Source: Treponema sp.
GTDB lineage: Bacteria > Spirochaetota > Spirochaetia > Treponematales > Breznakiellaceae
Length of the DNA stretch: 32,299 bases
Direction of reading: 5' to 3'
NCBI GenBank assembly: GCA_031281025.1
Contig: JAITFY010000119.1
Location: 1-32,299 of the forward strand
This document shows positions 1 to 8,021 of the stretch, piece after piece. A model generated the notes under the pieces. It was not told the origin of the DNA and did not search any database. It worked only from the letters and a program-made list of their open reading frames with translations. A program made the translations under genes and the position numbers. Every line of letters begins with the position of its first letter. The first letter of the stretch is position 1.

Positions 1-589
<589 letters not shown>

Positions 590-883
590 ATTATTGTTCC
601 TTTGTTCTTAGAAATGAGTGAGTAAGAGTTTTTTACAAACAAGGGTGTGTGCGAAAACCCCAGTTCGGCTCCTGGCGGCTGTGACGTCATTTACGCACGC
701 TTTGGCGTGGCGGGCTAGCACTTCACACCGATGTCGCCGACCTGTGCTTTTCGTACCCACCCTTGTGGTAGAAACTTCCATCACACATTTCGTGAACTTC
801 GCGTTAGAGTGCTAGTTTGCAAGTTGATTAACGTTTGCATATGGTATTCGAAACGAAGCGTGTTTTATGTTAGTGTAAATTTG
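590..883 (+). other. 23S-5S intergenic spacer with a long stem
   Basis: This spacer is about 294 nt, rather long for a 23S-5S spacer, and I find no tRNA in it. Positions 639-657 pair with 748-766 as a 19-bp helix with one mismatch (648/757) and one G-U pair (651/754), enclosing about 90 nt that contain a further 5-bp hairpin (697-701 with 706-710). A helix like this could be a pre-rRNA processing site. That role is inferred. The small open frames in the spacer lack coding character. Confidence 0.7.
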
Positions 884-999
884 TCTGGTGGTTATGGCGG
901 AGGTGTTACACCCGATCCCTTTCCGAACTCGGAAGTTAAGCCCTCCCGCGCCGATGATACTACATCTCTAAGGTGTGGGAAAGTAGGTCGCCGCCAGGC
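884..999 (+). rRNA. rrf: 5S ribosomal RNA
   Basis: Terminal helix I is visible: CTGGTGG (885-891) pairs with CCGCCAG (991-997). The diagnostic internal 5S segment CCGAACTCGGAAGTTAAGCCC is present at about 922-942. The length, about 116 nt, is normal. A T8 run (1000-1007) follows immediately, so transcription may partly end here. It is the last normal gene of the rRNA operon and lies about 295 nt after the 23S. Confidence 0.97.
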
Positions 1000-1030
1000 T
1001 TTTTTTTGTTTAAATACCTTTATTTTCAGA

Positions 1031-1202
1031 CTTACGTGCCCTCCTGCGCCGAAGACGCCGTGCCGCTGAATAGCGGCACATTAAATCTATTCCTATCGTC
1101 TCGCCGACCGAAGGGAGGCATGATACTACATCTCTAAGGTGTGGGTTTTGCCAACGGAGCCCGAAAGGGCGGAGTTTCCAGGCAAGTAGGTCGTTGCCAA
1201 AC
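1031..1202 (+). pseudogene. Interrupted partial second copy of 5S rRNA
   Basis: Pieces of the 3' half of the neighbouring 5S recur here in order. GCCCTCCTGCGCCGA (1038-1052) resembles 5S 940-954. Positions 1120-1145 repeat 5S 954-979 exactly (26 bp). AAGTAGGTCG (1184-1193) repeats 981-990. The 5' half is absent. The pieces are separated by about 65 bp, including a perfect 8-bp hairpin (1060-1067 with 1072-1079, loop GAAT), and by a 38-bp segment (1146-1183) that folds on itself around GCCC-GAAA-GGGC. Without helix I it cannot form a normal 5S, so I call it a relic that may survive as part of the operon's tail. Confidence 0.75.
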
Positions 1203-1211
1203 TTTTTTTTT
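1181..1211 (+). terminator. Candidate intrinsic terminator of the rRNA operon
   Basis: GGCAA (1181-1185) pairs with TTGCC (1194-1198) across an 8-nt loop, followed after four bases by a run of nine T (1203-1211). The stem is short for a terminator. GGCAA could instead pair with TTGCC at 1148-1152. It lies within the broken 5S copy and just before the end of the convergent mazF gene. Confidence 0.45.
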
Positions 1212-1258
1212 GGTTTATCCCTATGTTGTATTCTTGCTGAGTGGATAAGTCATATAGC

Positions 1259-1576
1259 TCATTCTACCAGCATTTCATTTATGACGTTTTTAACTTTAAT
1301 TATTTTTTCGGAGCTTAATTTTCCGATTTTCTTTATTATTCGGCATTTATCAATAGTTCTGATCTGATCCAAAACAATCCAGCCGTTCTTGCCTTTAAAA
1401 GTAAGTGGAATACGCGTTGGGTAAGCATGGGATTTGGTCGTCATTGGTGCGATAATTATAGTTGCAATGTGCTGATTCATTTCTAAGGGCGAAATAATCA
1501 CACATGGACGAGTTTTTTTTATTTCATGTCCAATAGTCGGGTCCAGGTTGACCAGACAAATTGAGTATTGTTCCAT
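1259..1576 (-). CDS. mazF: MazF-family mRNA interferase toxin
   Basis: This is a small endoribonuclease of the MazF/PemK family, the toxin half of a type II toxin-antitoxin pair that cleaves mRNA at specific sites when its antitoxin is lost. The N-terminal block LVNLDPTIGHEIKKTRPCVI carries the family hallmarks, including the conserved Glu-Ile-x-Lys-x-Arg-Pro run. The TTKSHAYPTRIPL segment follows the expected second conserved block. I start at the ATG at 1576 because it gives the usual short lead-in before LVNLDP. Its A overlaps the TGA of the antitoxin gene (TGATG), which suggests translational coupling. In-frame ATGs at 1582 and 1588 would lengthen it by up to four residues. The gene appears intact. 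Confidence 0.93.
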   Translation of the reverse strand: MEQYSICLVNLDPTIGHEIKKTRPCVIISPLEMNQHIATIIIAPMTTKSHAYPTRIPLTFKGKNGWIVLDQIRTIDKCRIIKKIGKLSSEKIIKVKNVINEMLVE

Positions 1577-1824
1577 CACCATACCCATTCAAAATCTTCA
1601 CTGTCAATATTTTCGCTCAGTAACAATGTATCTTCTTTATTTTTGGACATTTTAGCAAAAACTTCGTTCCAGCCTTCCCGCGGTTTCTTTTCGACGCTTT
1701 TAATAATGAGAGCATCGTTGTGAACTGTCATTTCTACTTTATCTTCAATTTTTAACTCACGTAGAATATTTTGAGGGAGCCTGATACCACGTGAATTGCC
1801 AATTTGTACTACAGAAGCCAACAT
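1576..1824 (-). CDS. mazE: MazE-family antitoxin (AbrB/MazE fold)
   Basis: This 82-residue protein begins with a swapped-hairpin AbrB/MazE DNA-binding domain (residues about 1-47: VVQIGNSRGIRLPQNIL, then LKIEDKVEM and an ALIIKSV strand). It has an acidic C-terminal tail (SENIDSEDFEW) of the kind that wraps the toxin. It should neutralise MazF and, with it, repress the shared promoter. The start is secure: AAGGAG sits 8 nt before the ATG. It overlaps mazF by one base, antitoxin first, the normal order. The family is known for autoregulation, and a matching palindrome lies just upstream. Confidence 0.93.
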   Translation of the reverse strand: MLASVVQIGNSRGIRLPQNILRELKIEDKVEMTVHNDALIIKSVEKKPREGWNEVFAKMSKNKEDTLLLSENIDSEDFEWVW

Positions 1825-1836
1825 AATTACATCTCC

Positions 1837-1873
1837 TTAAGTAATTATAATGTAATTACTTAAGGGTTGTCAA
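1837..1873 (-). promoter_or_regulatory. mazEF promoter embedded in a palindromic operator
   Basis: Read on the minus strand, a perfect -35 TTGACA (1868-1873) and a perfect -10 TATAAT (1844-1849) are separated by 18 nt. The -10 sits inside an 11-bp perfect inverted repeat: TTAAGTAATTA at 1837-1847 and its complement at 1853-1863, with a 5-nt spacer. The predicted transcript would start near 1837 with AAGGAG almost at its 5' end. Binding of MazE or MazEF to the repeat would block the -10. The sites are visible; repression is inferred from the family. Confidence 0.8.
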
Positions 1874-1896
1874 CCTATTAATTGTGAAGTATTGCT

Positions 1897-3756
1897 TTAT
1901 GCTTTCTCAAAGTCCTCAGCGCCGTGTTTACAAAGAGGACAAATAAAGTCTGTAGGCAATTCGTTTCCTTCGTGCAGGTATCCGCAAATTTTGCACACAA
2001 ACCCTTTTTTGCCTTCCTTTTGTGTTTGAGGTTTGGGTTTAATGTGATCAAAATAGTACTGGTAAGTTGTGCTGGGTTCGTCCGATATTACAACTGCTTG
2101 AGTGATTTCCGCTATAAACAATGTGTGAGTTTCGTAATTGTGTGATTCTGTTACTTTGGCAGAAATCATGGCGTTGGTGTGTTCGGGTAAATAGCGGATG
2201 CCGTTTGCTGCGCGTGTTTCGTTAGCGAAAGATGCAAATTTATCGGTATCTCTTCCGCTTGAAAAACCAAAGTTTTCGAAAATACGAAACGGCGTATTTT
2301 CTGTTAAAATCGATACATTAAATTCGCCCGTGTTTAAAATCATGTCGCGTGTGAAATTTGCTTTGTTCACGGCTACAGATATTCGCAGTGGGGATGCGGT
2401 TATCTCGGTAACTGTATTAACTATACAACCATTGTCTTTTTCTCCCTCTCTTGCCGTCAATACAAATAAACCGTAGGACAACTTGAATAACGCTGCCTTC
2501 TCTATACCTTGCGATGCCGGCATGATACTTTGAGTGCTCTTGCCGGTAACCTCTGGTGGAATAATTGTCGCGGCGATTGCTTTTGCCATAACATCGATTT
2601 CTGAAAGCTGGTCATTTTTTAGGCCTGATTTAATACTGAGCATGTTTTCCATAAAATTGATGTTTTTGCATTTTTCCAGGTGAGAGCGAATTAAGGCGCC
2701 GCTTGTGGCTGCCCATGAGCCATTTTCGATAATAGCGACAGTGCGATTTTGGATATTATGCGCGGTAAGATCGGAAATAAGAGCTTCCATTGTTACAAAG
2801 ATTCCTGCATTGTATGTTGTTGATGCAAAAACAAGATGACTCCACCTGAATGCCGCCGATACGATCTCCGATGCCGGTATTACGGAAACATCAAACATTT
2901 GTGTTTTAATGCCCATGTCCCTTAGCCGGCTGGAAAGTATCTCTGCGGCGTTTTCTGTATGTCCGTAAACGGAGGCGTATGCGATTAAAACGCCTTTTTC
3001 TTCCGGCTCGTAACTACTCCATTGCAAATATTTTGATACGATATCGCCTATGTTTTTACGCCAGACAAAACCATGTAAGGGGCAAATCATGTTGATTGCC
3101 AGGGCAGATGCTTTGTTCAATAACGCTTCCACCTGTGAGCCGTATTTTCCCACGATGTTCGTGTAATAACGTCTTGCTTCGTCCATATAGTCTTTTGCAA
3201 AATCCACTTCGTCTGCAAATATAGCGCCGTTTAACGCGCCAAAGCTGCCAAATGCGTCGGCGGAAAAGAGTATCTTATCCGTAGAATCGTAAGTAACCAT
3301 AACCTCTGGCCAATGTACCATCGGTGCCATGATAAATTGGAGTGTGTGCTTTCCGGTATAAAGCGTGTCGTTTTCTTTAACAATAACGACATGTGCATCT
3401 GAATCAAATTGATAAAATTGCTTTATGAATTGCAAAGTCTTTGCGTTACATACGATTTTAAGACCCGGATACAAAGCTGTCAGATCCTGAATTGCAGCGG
3501 AATGATCGGGTTCCATGTGCTGAATTACAAGATAATCAAGTGTCCTTCCATTTAATGCTTCATTTAGGTTTTCAAGAAACCTTTCCCGTACTGCTTTATC
3601 AACTGTATCAAATAATACAGTTTTTTCATCGGTTAAAAGGAACGAATTATAAGATACGCCCGCCGGAACAGAATAAACGCCTTCAAACATCGCCAAACGC
3701 CTGTCGTTAGCGCCAACCCATGTTAAATCATCAGTGATTTTTTTAATACAATGCAT
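1897..3756 (-). CDS. Flavodiiron protein with flavin reductase and rubredoxin modules
   Basis: This is a 619-residue cytoplasmic flavodiiron protein, a family that reduces O2 to water or NO to N2O and so protects anaerobes. Modules in order: a metallo-beta-lactamase-like diiron domain (1-250) with HMEPDH at 80-85, H148, D167 and H228 as iron ligands; a flavodoxin domain (256-400, FMN loop ASVYGHTEN); a flavin-reductase-like domain (about 425-580); and a C-terminal rubredoxin-type knuckle (586-619) with CKIC and CPLC. The spacing between the two CxxC pairs is short, as in rubrerythrin tails rather than classical rubredoxin. The core alone is about 400 residues, so this is an extended form that may carry its own electron chain. 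AGGAG lies 8 nt before the ATG. It is divergent from rlpA. Confidence 0.93.
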   Translation of the reverse strand: MHCIKKITDDLTWVGANDRRLAMFEGVYSVPAGVSYNSFLLTDEKTVLFDTVDKAVRERFLENLNEALNGRTLDYLVIQHMEPDHSAAIQDLTALYPGLKIVCNAKTLQFIKQFYQFDSDAHVVIVKENDTLYTGKHTLQFIMAPMVHWPEVMVTYDSTDKILFSADAFGSFGALNGAIFADEVDFAKDYMDEARRYYTNIVGKYGSQVEALLNKASALAINMICPLHGFVWRKNIGDIVSKYLQWSSYEPEEKGVLIAYASVYGHTENAAEILSSRLRDMGIKTQMFDVSVIPASEIVSAAFRWSHLVFASTTYNAGIFVTMEALISDLTAHNIQNRTVAIIENGSWAATSGALIRSHLEKCKNINFMENMLSIKSGLKNDQLSEIDVMAKAIAATIIPPEVTGKSTQSIMPASQGIEKAALFKLSYGLFVLTAREGEKDNGCIVNTVTEITASPLRISVAVNKANFTRDMILNTGEFNVSILTENTPFRIFENFGFSSGRDTDKFASFANETRAANGIRYLPEHTNAMISAKVTESHNYETHTLFIAEITQAVVISDEPSTTYQYYFDHIKPKPQTQKEGKKGFVCKICGYLHEGNELPTDFICPLCKHGAEDFEKA

Positions 3757-3802
3757 AATTATTCTCCTATATACTAAGATAATGCTATTTGATATTTTAT
3801 CC

Positions 3803-3808
3803 GATAAT
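3803..3808 (+). promoter_or_regulatory. -10 element of rlpA
   Basis: GATAAT ends 6 nt before the rlpA ATG. I see no convincing -35 and no Shine-Dalgarno sequence. If it is used, the transcript would start at or within a base or two of the start codon. It lies in the 58-bp divergent gap shared with the flavodiiron gene. Confidence 0.45.
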
Positions 3809-3814
3809 TTAATT

Positions 3815-4612
3815 ATGATGAAGAACTTTATTTTAATTGTTTTATTTGTATTGGTTATCGTTCCATTCCAATTGCTGGCTCAAGAAAGTGAAATTTTCCG
3901 GCAAACAGGCATTGCTTCGTGGTATGGAAGGGAATTTGAGGGGCGTCCGACAGCTTCAGGAGAGATATTTGATGCTTCTCAATTAACTGCAGCTCATCCA
4001 AACCTGCCGTTTGGAACTGTACTTGTTGTTACAAATCAACATAATAATAGAAGCGTTACTGTCAGAATTAATGACCGCGGGCCGTTTGTTCCTGCAAGAA
4101 TTATCGATGTTTCCAGAGCAGCGGCGGAACAGCTTGATATGATTGTTACAGGAACAGCTCCTGTCACAATCGAAAGTGTTGACAGAATTGTTTTATCGCC
4201 GCCTGTTATCGGCGCTCAAGTAATACCTCAAGTTAGAGCAACGGAAGTTGATGTTCATGCAGAGGATGCGCTTGTTGCACCTGCGGCTGCGCCTGCGCCT
4301 TTATTTACTTCGCAGCCTGTTATTATTCAGCCTCCTTCTCAGTTTAGGTTCATACCTTCAATTAACATTGTTCCGGAAAAGAGCTATCGTATTCAGGTTG
4401 GTTCTTACAGTGTTGCAAGAAATGCAGTTACCACATTTGACAGGTTAAAAAACGCAGGGTTAAATCCGGCTTACGAAAGACATGTAGACAGTTCAAGCGT
4501 AGAATTCTACAGGGTGGTTCTTGCAGGTATACGCGGTATTGATGTACAAACAACTGCCGAAAAGCTCAGCGCTGCAGGTTTTAGAGAAGCCATTATCCGG
4601 GAAGAAAACTAA
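3815..4612 (+). CDS. rlpA: RlpA-like septal/envelope protein with SPOR domain
   Basis: This secreted protein has a double-psi beta-barrel RlpA domain and a C-terminal SPOR domain. The family's lytic transglycosylase activity acts on denuded peptidoglycan, and SPOR domains bind such glycans at division sites. A hydrophobic signal segment (about residues 3-20) ends at LLAQ. The RlpA domain follows, with ASWYG, TASGE and INDRGPF. The Glu of SGE and the Asp of NDRGP correspond to the residues reported as important in Pseudomonas RlpA. A low-complexity Ala/Pro linker leads to the SPOR domain (YRIQVGSYS onward, last ~75 residues). I start at 3815 (or 3818) because the sequence then opens directly with the signal peptide. 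A longer frame from 3734 would overlap the divergent gene. Confidence 0.9.
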   Translation: MMKNFILIVLFVLVIVPFQLLAQESEIFRQTGIASWYGREFEGRPTASGEIFDASQLTAAHPNLPFGTVLVVTNQHNNRSVTVRINDRGPFVPARIIDVSRAAAEQLDMIVTGTAPVTIESVDRIVLSPPVIGAQVIPQVRATEVDVHAEDALVAPAAAPAPLFTSQPVIIQPPSQFRFIPSINIVPEKSYRIQVGSYSVARNAVTTFDRLKNAGLNPAYERHVDSSSVEFYRVVLAGIRGIDVQTTAEKLSAAGFREAIIREEN

Positions 4613-4634
4613 TTTGTAGCAGCAATTATTTATA

Positions 4635-5666
4635 ATGAGAAAAACCATTCAGCTTAACCGCGCTGCATTACGGGCGGACTTGCTTCTGCTCCTTACTGCG
4701 GCTATTTGGGGTTTTGGCTTTGTTGCACAGCGTTCTGGAATGGAACATGTAGGCCCTTTTACTTTTAATGGAGTTCGCTTTTTATTGGGATGCCTCTTTC
4801 TGCTTCCCTTTATTATTGTTAGACGAAAGCGCTCAAAAGTAAAACACATTTCACTACAGCGTCTTCTCTTGCCTGTTCTTGCTGCGGGAAGCTGTGTTTT
4901 TATTGCCGTTTTAATTCAGCAGTTTGGTATAATGTTCACAACTGCCGGTAATGCCGGTTTTATTACCGGCCTCTATGTGGTGTTTACTCCAATCCTGGGA
5001 ATATTTCTAAGAAGAAAAACCGGTTATGCCACATGGTTTGGATCTATTCTTACTTTTATTGGATTGTATTTTATCAGTATTGCCGGCCGTCCTTCGATAA
5101 ATCCTGGCGATATCATCATAATTATCAGTGCATTTCTTTGGGCAGTACACGTATTGCTTATCGACAGATTTATGAATACTGATATTAAACGCGAAGAAAC
5201 AATCGACCCTATCGAGCTTTCCGCCGGGCAGTTTGCTGTTTGCGGCATTTTAATGATGTTGGGTGCAGTTTTAGCCGAACCCCATGTAATTCCGGCAGTT
5301 GAACGCATTAATCCTGCTCTGTTAATTGATGGTCTTTTTGAATGGCAGCCTTTTCCTGTACTTGTTTCGGCAATTGGAGCGGGAGAGATTTCTCTTTCGC
5401 TGGATATATTAATCCCCATTCTGTATGGAGGTCTTTGTTCTGTAGGGATTGCGTATACTTTTCAGGTAGTTGCACAGCGTAATGCGCCCCCTGCCCATGC
5501 GACGATTATCCTGTGTTTTGAAGGATGTTTCGCTGCATTTGGCGGTATGTTGCTGCTCTCGGAAAAAGTGGGGTCGTGGACATTGCTGGGTTTTGCGCTT
5601 ATGTTAACCGGAATGTTGGCTACCCAGTGGGAAGTAATCAGAGGTGCAAAAAAGGTAACCGGGTAA
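4635..5666 (+). CDS. EamA/DMT-superfamily transporter
   Basis: This integral membrane protein has two EamA repeats, the drug/metabolite transporter architecture with about ten helices. The first repeat begins LLLLTAAIWGFGFVAQRSGMEH, a typical EamA opening. The second half holds the matching ALWAVHVLLIDRF-type segment and the C-terminal ...GLCSVGIAYTFQVVAQRNA...LLLSEKVG block, where family members end a repeat with an SE-containing motif. The substrate cannot be predicted. A polar stretch of about 60 residues between the halves (around 185-250) is longer than usual. The gene begins 22 bp after rlpA, without a visible Shine-Dalgarno sequence, so the two may be co-transcribed. Confidence 0.88.
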   Translation: MRKTIQLNRAALRADLLLLLTAAIWGFGFVAQRSGMEHVGPFTFNGVRFLLGCLFLLPFIIVRRKRSKVKHISLQRLLLPVLAAGSCVFIAVLIQQFGIMFTTAGNAGFITGLYVVFTPILGIFLRRKTGYATWFGSILTFIGLYFISIAGRPSINPGDIIIIISAFLWAVHVLLIDRFMNTDIKREETIDPIELSAGQFAVCGILMMLGAVLAEPHVIPAVERINPALLIDGLFEWQPFPVLVSAIGAGEISLSLDILIPILYGGLCSVGIAYTFQVVAQRNAPPAHATIILCFEGCFAAFGGMLLLSEKVGSWTLLGFALMLTGMLATQWEVIRGAKKVTG

Positions 5667-5680
5667 GACAGGATACTGGC

Positions 5681-5709
5681 TTGTTTTTTATTTTACCTAT
5701 TGTTAGATT
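5681..5709 (+). promoter_or_regulatory. Promoter of the MFS-HEAT gene
   Basis: TTGTTT (5681-5686), a 17-nt spacer and TAGATT (5704-5709) form a plausible sigma-70 promoter. The -10 ends 6 nt before the ATG at 5716, so the predicted transcript starts at the initiation codon. No Shine-Dalgarno sequence is present. Confidence 0.5.
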
Positions 5710-5715
5710 AGAATT

Positions 5716-8010
5716 ATGGCGATACCATTATCTCCCTACCGCTTGAAAAAAGCACGGGAAGCTTATAATTATTTTAATATTTTTAATGCTGTTTCCTGGA
5801 ATTTGCTTGTAGGGATAGTTATCACGCTTTTTGCCCTGCGATTGGGCGCATCCTCAACGTTTATCGGGCTTTTAGGCGCTTCTGCTTATTTAGCTCATTT
5901 TATGCTGCCTGTAGGAAAACTATTTGCCTCGCGTTTTTCAATAATAGGTATTTTTAGTACTACATGGATTTTACGATCAATTAGCATGATATTTGCAGCA
6001 ATAGCTCCATTTTTTGATTATGCTGGCTACCGGAGTACGGCTCTTTTATTTATTATGATAGGTATTTTCTCGTTCCATACCCTGCGTGGAATTGGAATGA
6101 TTGGAAATAATCCTGTTATAAATTTTTTAGCATCTGGGCCGGATAGAGGCAGTTACATGACCCAGATTCAAATAACAAACAGCATAATTGGAATGTCCGT
6201 TAGTTTTCTTGTTGCAATGATATTGGGTTTTGATCCGCCGATTTTTGTATTTTCCATATTGCTAATCGCAGGAGTAGTTACCGGAATTATCAGCGGTATT
6301 GCAATGAAAAAAGTACCTGAGCCGCCGCGTGTGGAAAATGCCAAAAAAAGGAGTTTTCCGGGTATTTTTAAAGAAGCCTTTTCTCAGGATGCTTTAAGGC
6401 ATTTTTTGGCAATTCTCTTTCTTGTTGCACTTGTATCTGGAGTTACGCGAACATTTGTGGTAGTTTATGCACGTGAAGTATTTGGTCATAATGACGGATT
6501 AATTTCCTTGTATTCGGTTTTTGGCGGGCTTGGTTTTTTAATGGTTGGCCTGATTGTAAAATTCCTTGTTGACAGGCTTGGCGCAAAACCGCTTTTTTGG
6601 GTTTCTGTAATTACAGGCCTTATCAGTCTTTTGCCGGTTATCTTTTTCCCGGCATCTGCACTGGAAAATGTTACCGGAACCATTTTATTAATGGTTTTTG
6701 TGTTTTTCATGTTGAATTTTGGTTTTCTTGGCTCTGAAGGAATTGCACAAACATATTTTATGGGATTAATTCCACCGGAAAAAATGCTCGATATGAGTAT
6801 TCTGTATTTTTTTATTTTTGGTATTGCAGGTGCCGGCGGTACTTTCCTTTCCGGCCTTTTTCTGGATTTTTTACATTTTATAGGAGTATCTCCTTTTATT
6901 TCATTTAAAATTCTTTTTGGTATTATGATTACTTTGATAATTATCACTCTTGCCATGCAGAAAAAAATGAAACCATTAGGTTCTTTGCCTTTGCGTAATG
7001 CGTTGGAAGTTATCTTTTCTGCAAGAGATCTTAGGGCGATAAGCATACTGGACAAACTGGACAAAGCGCAGGATTCCAAAGAAGAAGAGGTTCTGATAGG
7101 CGCTTTGCACGATACTCCATCCCCTCTTGTTATCGATGGCTTGCTGGATCGAACCCGTTCGCCAAGGCTTGCAACAAGACTGGAATCTGTCAGGGCGCTT
7201 GAAAAGTTGGAAACATTAAGCAAAAATGCCGAAAAAGTTTTAATCGATGACGTAGTTAATAATCCATACACAACAGCGTATATTTCTGCGCGTATTCTTG
7301 GAAATCAAAATTGTAAAGATGCAATCCCGCTGCTTAGGGAGTTTGCCGTTTCAAACGATTACATGCTGGCAGGTGAAGCTCTCATTGCGCTTGCAAGAAT
7401 GAATGATGAAGACTTCCGGCAGGAAATTGAAAGGATCATTTTAAATACGGAAAATCCACGCCTTAAGATCATGGGTGCAGAGGCTTTGGGAATATACCGT
7501 AATGCCCATTCCATTCCGGTTTTGTTCGATATCCTTCGCGGAAAGAATCCTCCTTTGTATTTAAGGGACGAGGTTGTTTTGGCAATTTCTGCAATTCTTG
7601 ATACTCAAGGAAAGTTTTACAAAATATTAGTCAGATACATGGCAAATAACTCTCATGCCCTTATGCTTGCAAATGATGAAGTTGAATTTACCGTTGAATA
7701 TATCAATAATATCTTGAGTAAGAAAAAAACATCTAAAAACAAATTGTTAAAAAATAGAATATCTTTGGTTATGTCATTTGCCGAAACTTTTCATAAAGTT
7801 GTTAACAGCTATATTAAAGATAAAGACGGTGTAGAAATTTCTCAATGGATTTTGGAACTTCCCGATGGTTCAAAAACTTCCGAATATATTAAACAGGTTT
7901 TTTCTGAAACTGCTGTTGATGAAGATTTAAGCGCCGATGATTGTCTGCGTCTTTTAATTGTCCATTGGGCTGCGCAGGAGCTGCGGGTTTGGGCAGCGAT
8001 AACAAGTTAG
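5716..8010 (+). CDS. MFS transporter fused to a C-terminal HEAT-repeat domain
   Basis: This is a 764-residue protein. Residues 1-415 form a major-facilitator-like membrane domain of about 12 helices, with a central hydrophilic loop near 200-225 (EPPRVENAKKRSF). It lacks an obvious textbook MFS signature in loop 2-3. From about 430 to 650 the sequence is soluble and made of alternating short helices resembling HEAT/PBS-lyase repeats (for example VLIGALHDTPSPLVIDGLL, AIPLLREFAVS, AEALGIYRNAHSIPVLFDIL). The last ~110 residues are mixed helical. The substrate is unknown. The HEAT tail would sit in the cytoplasm and could bind a partner or regulate gating. The gene is intact, and its last bases are followed 11 nt later by the MATE gene. 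Confidence 0.82.
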   Translation: MAIPLSPYRLKKAREAYNYFNIFNAVSWNLLVGIVITLFALRLGASSTFIGLLGASAYLAHFMLPVGKLFASRFSIIGIFSTTWILRSISMIFAAIAPFFDYAGYRSTALLFIMIGIFSFHTLRGIGMIGNNPVINFLASGPDRGSYMTQIQITNSIIGMSVSFLVAMILGFDPPIFVFSILLIAGVVTGIISGIAMKKVPEPPRVENAKKRSFPGIFKEAFSQDALRHFLAILFLVALVSGVTRTFVVVYAREVFGHNDGLISLYSVFGGLGFLMVGLIVKFLVDRLGAKPLFWVSVITGLISLLPVIFFPASALENVTGTILLMVFVFFMLNFGFLGSEGIAQTYFMGLIPPEKMLDMSILYFFIFGIAGAGGTFLSGLFLDFLHFIGVSPFISFKILFGIMITLIIITLAMQKKMKPLGSLPLRNALEVIFSARDLRAISILDKLDKAQDSKEEEVLIGALHDTPSPLVIDGLLDRTRSPRLATRLESVRALEKLETLSKNAEKVLIDDVVNNPYTTAYISARILGNQNCKDAIPLLREFAVSNDYMLAGEALIALARMNDEDFRQEIERIILNTENPRLKIMGAEALGIYRNAHSIPVLFDILRGKNPPLYLRDEVVLAISAILDTQGKFYKILVRYMANNSHALMLANDEVEFTVEYINNILSKKKTSKNKLLKNRISLVMSFAETFHKVVNSYIKDKDGVEISQWILELPDGSKTSEYIKQVFSETAVDEDLSADDCLRLLIVHWAAQELRVWAAITS

Positions 8011-8021
8011 TAAAACTGAAT

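Noticed and set aside
660-675. T-arm-like hairpin (CCAG, TTCGGCTC loop, CTGG) in the rRNA spacer
   Set aside because: The loop is eight bases and no acceptor, D or anticodon arms fit around it, so it is not a tRNA.
682-689. TGACGTCA palindrome in the rRNA spacer
   Set aside because: It is a short self-complementary word expected by chance and is not linked to any promoter here.
618-1069. Open frames across the 23S-5S spacer and 5S
   Set aside because: They cross the structural RNA and spacer, resemble no known protein and have no start signals.
6486-7271. 261-residue minus-strand frame opposite the MFS-HEAT gene
   Set aside because: The plus-strand frame has clear membrane and HEAT patterns; the opposite product is Ser/Lys/Pro-rich without any domain.
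7941-8021. Longer MATE start overlapping the preceding gene by 70 bp
   Set aside because: The added Cys/Gly-rich segment is unlike MATE N-termini and is the frame shadow of the preceding coding end.
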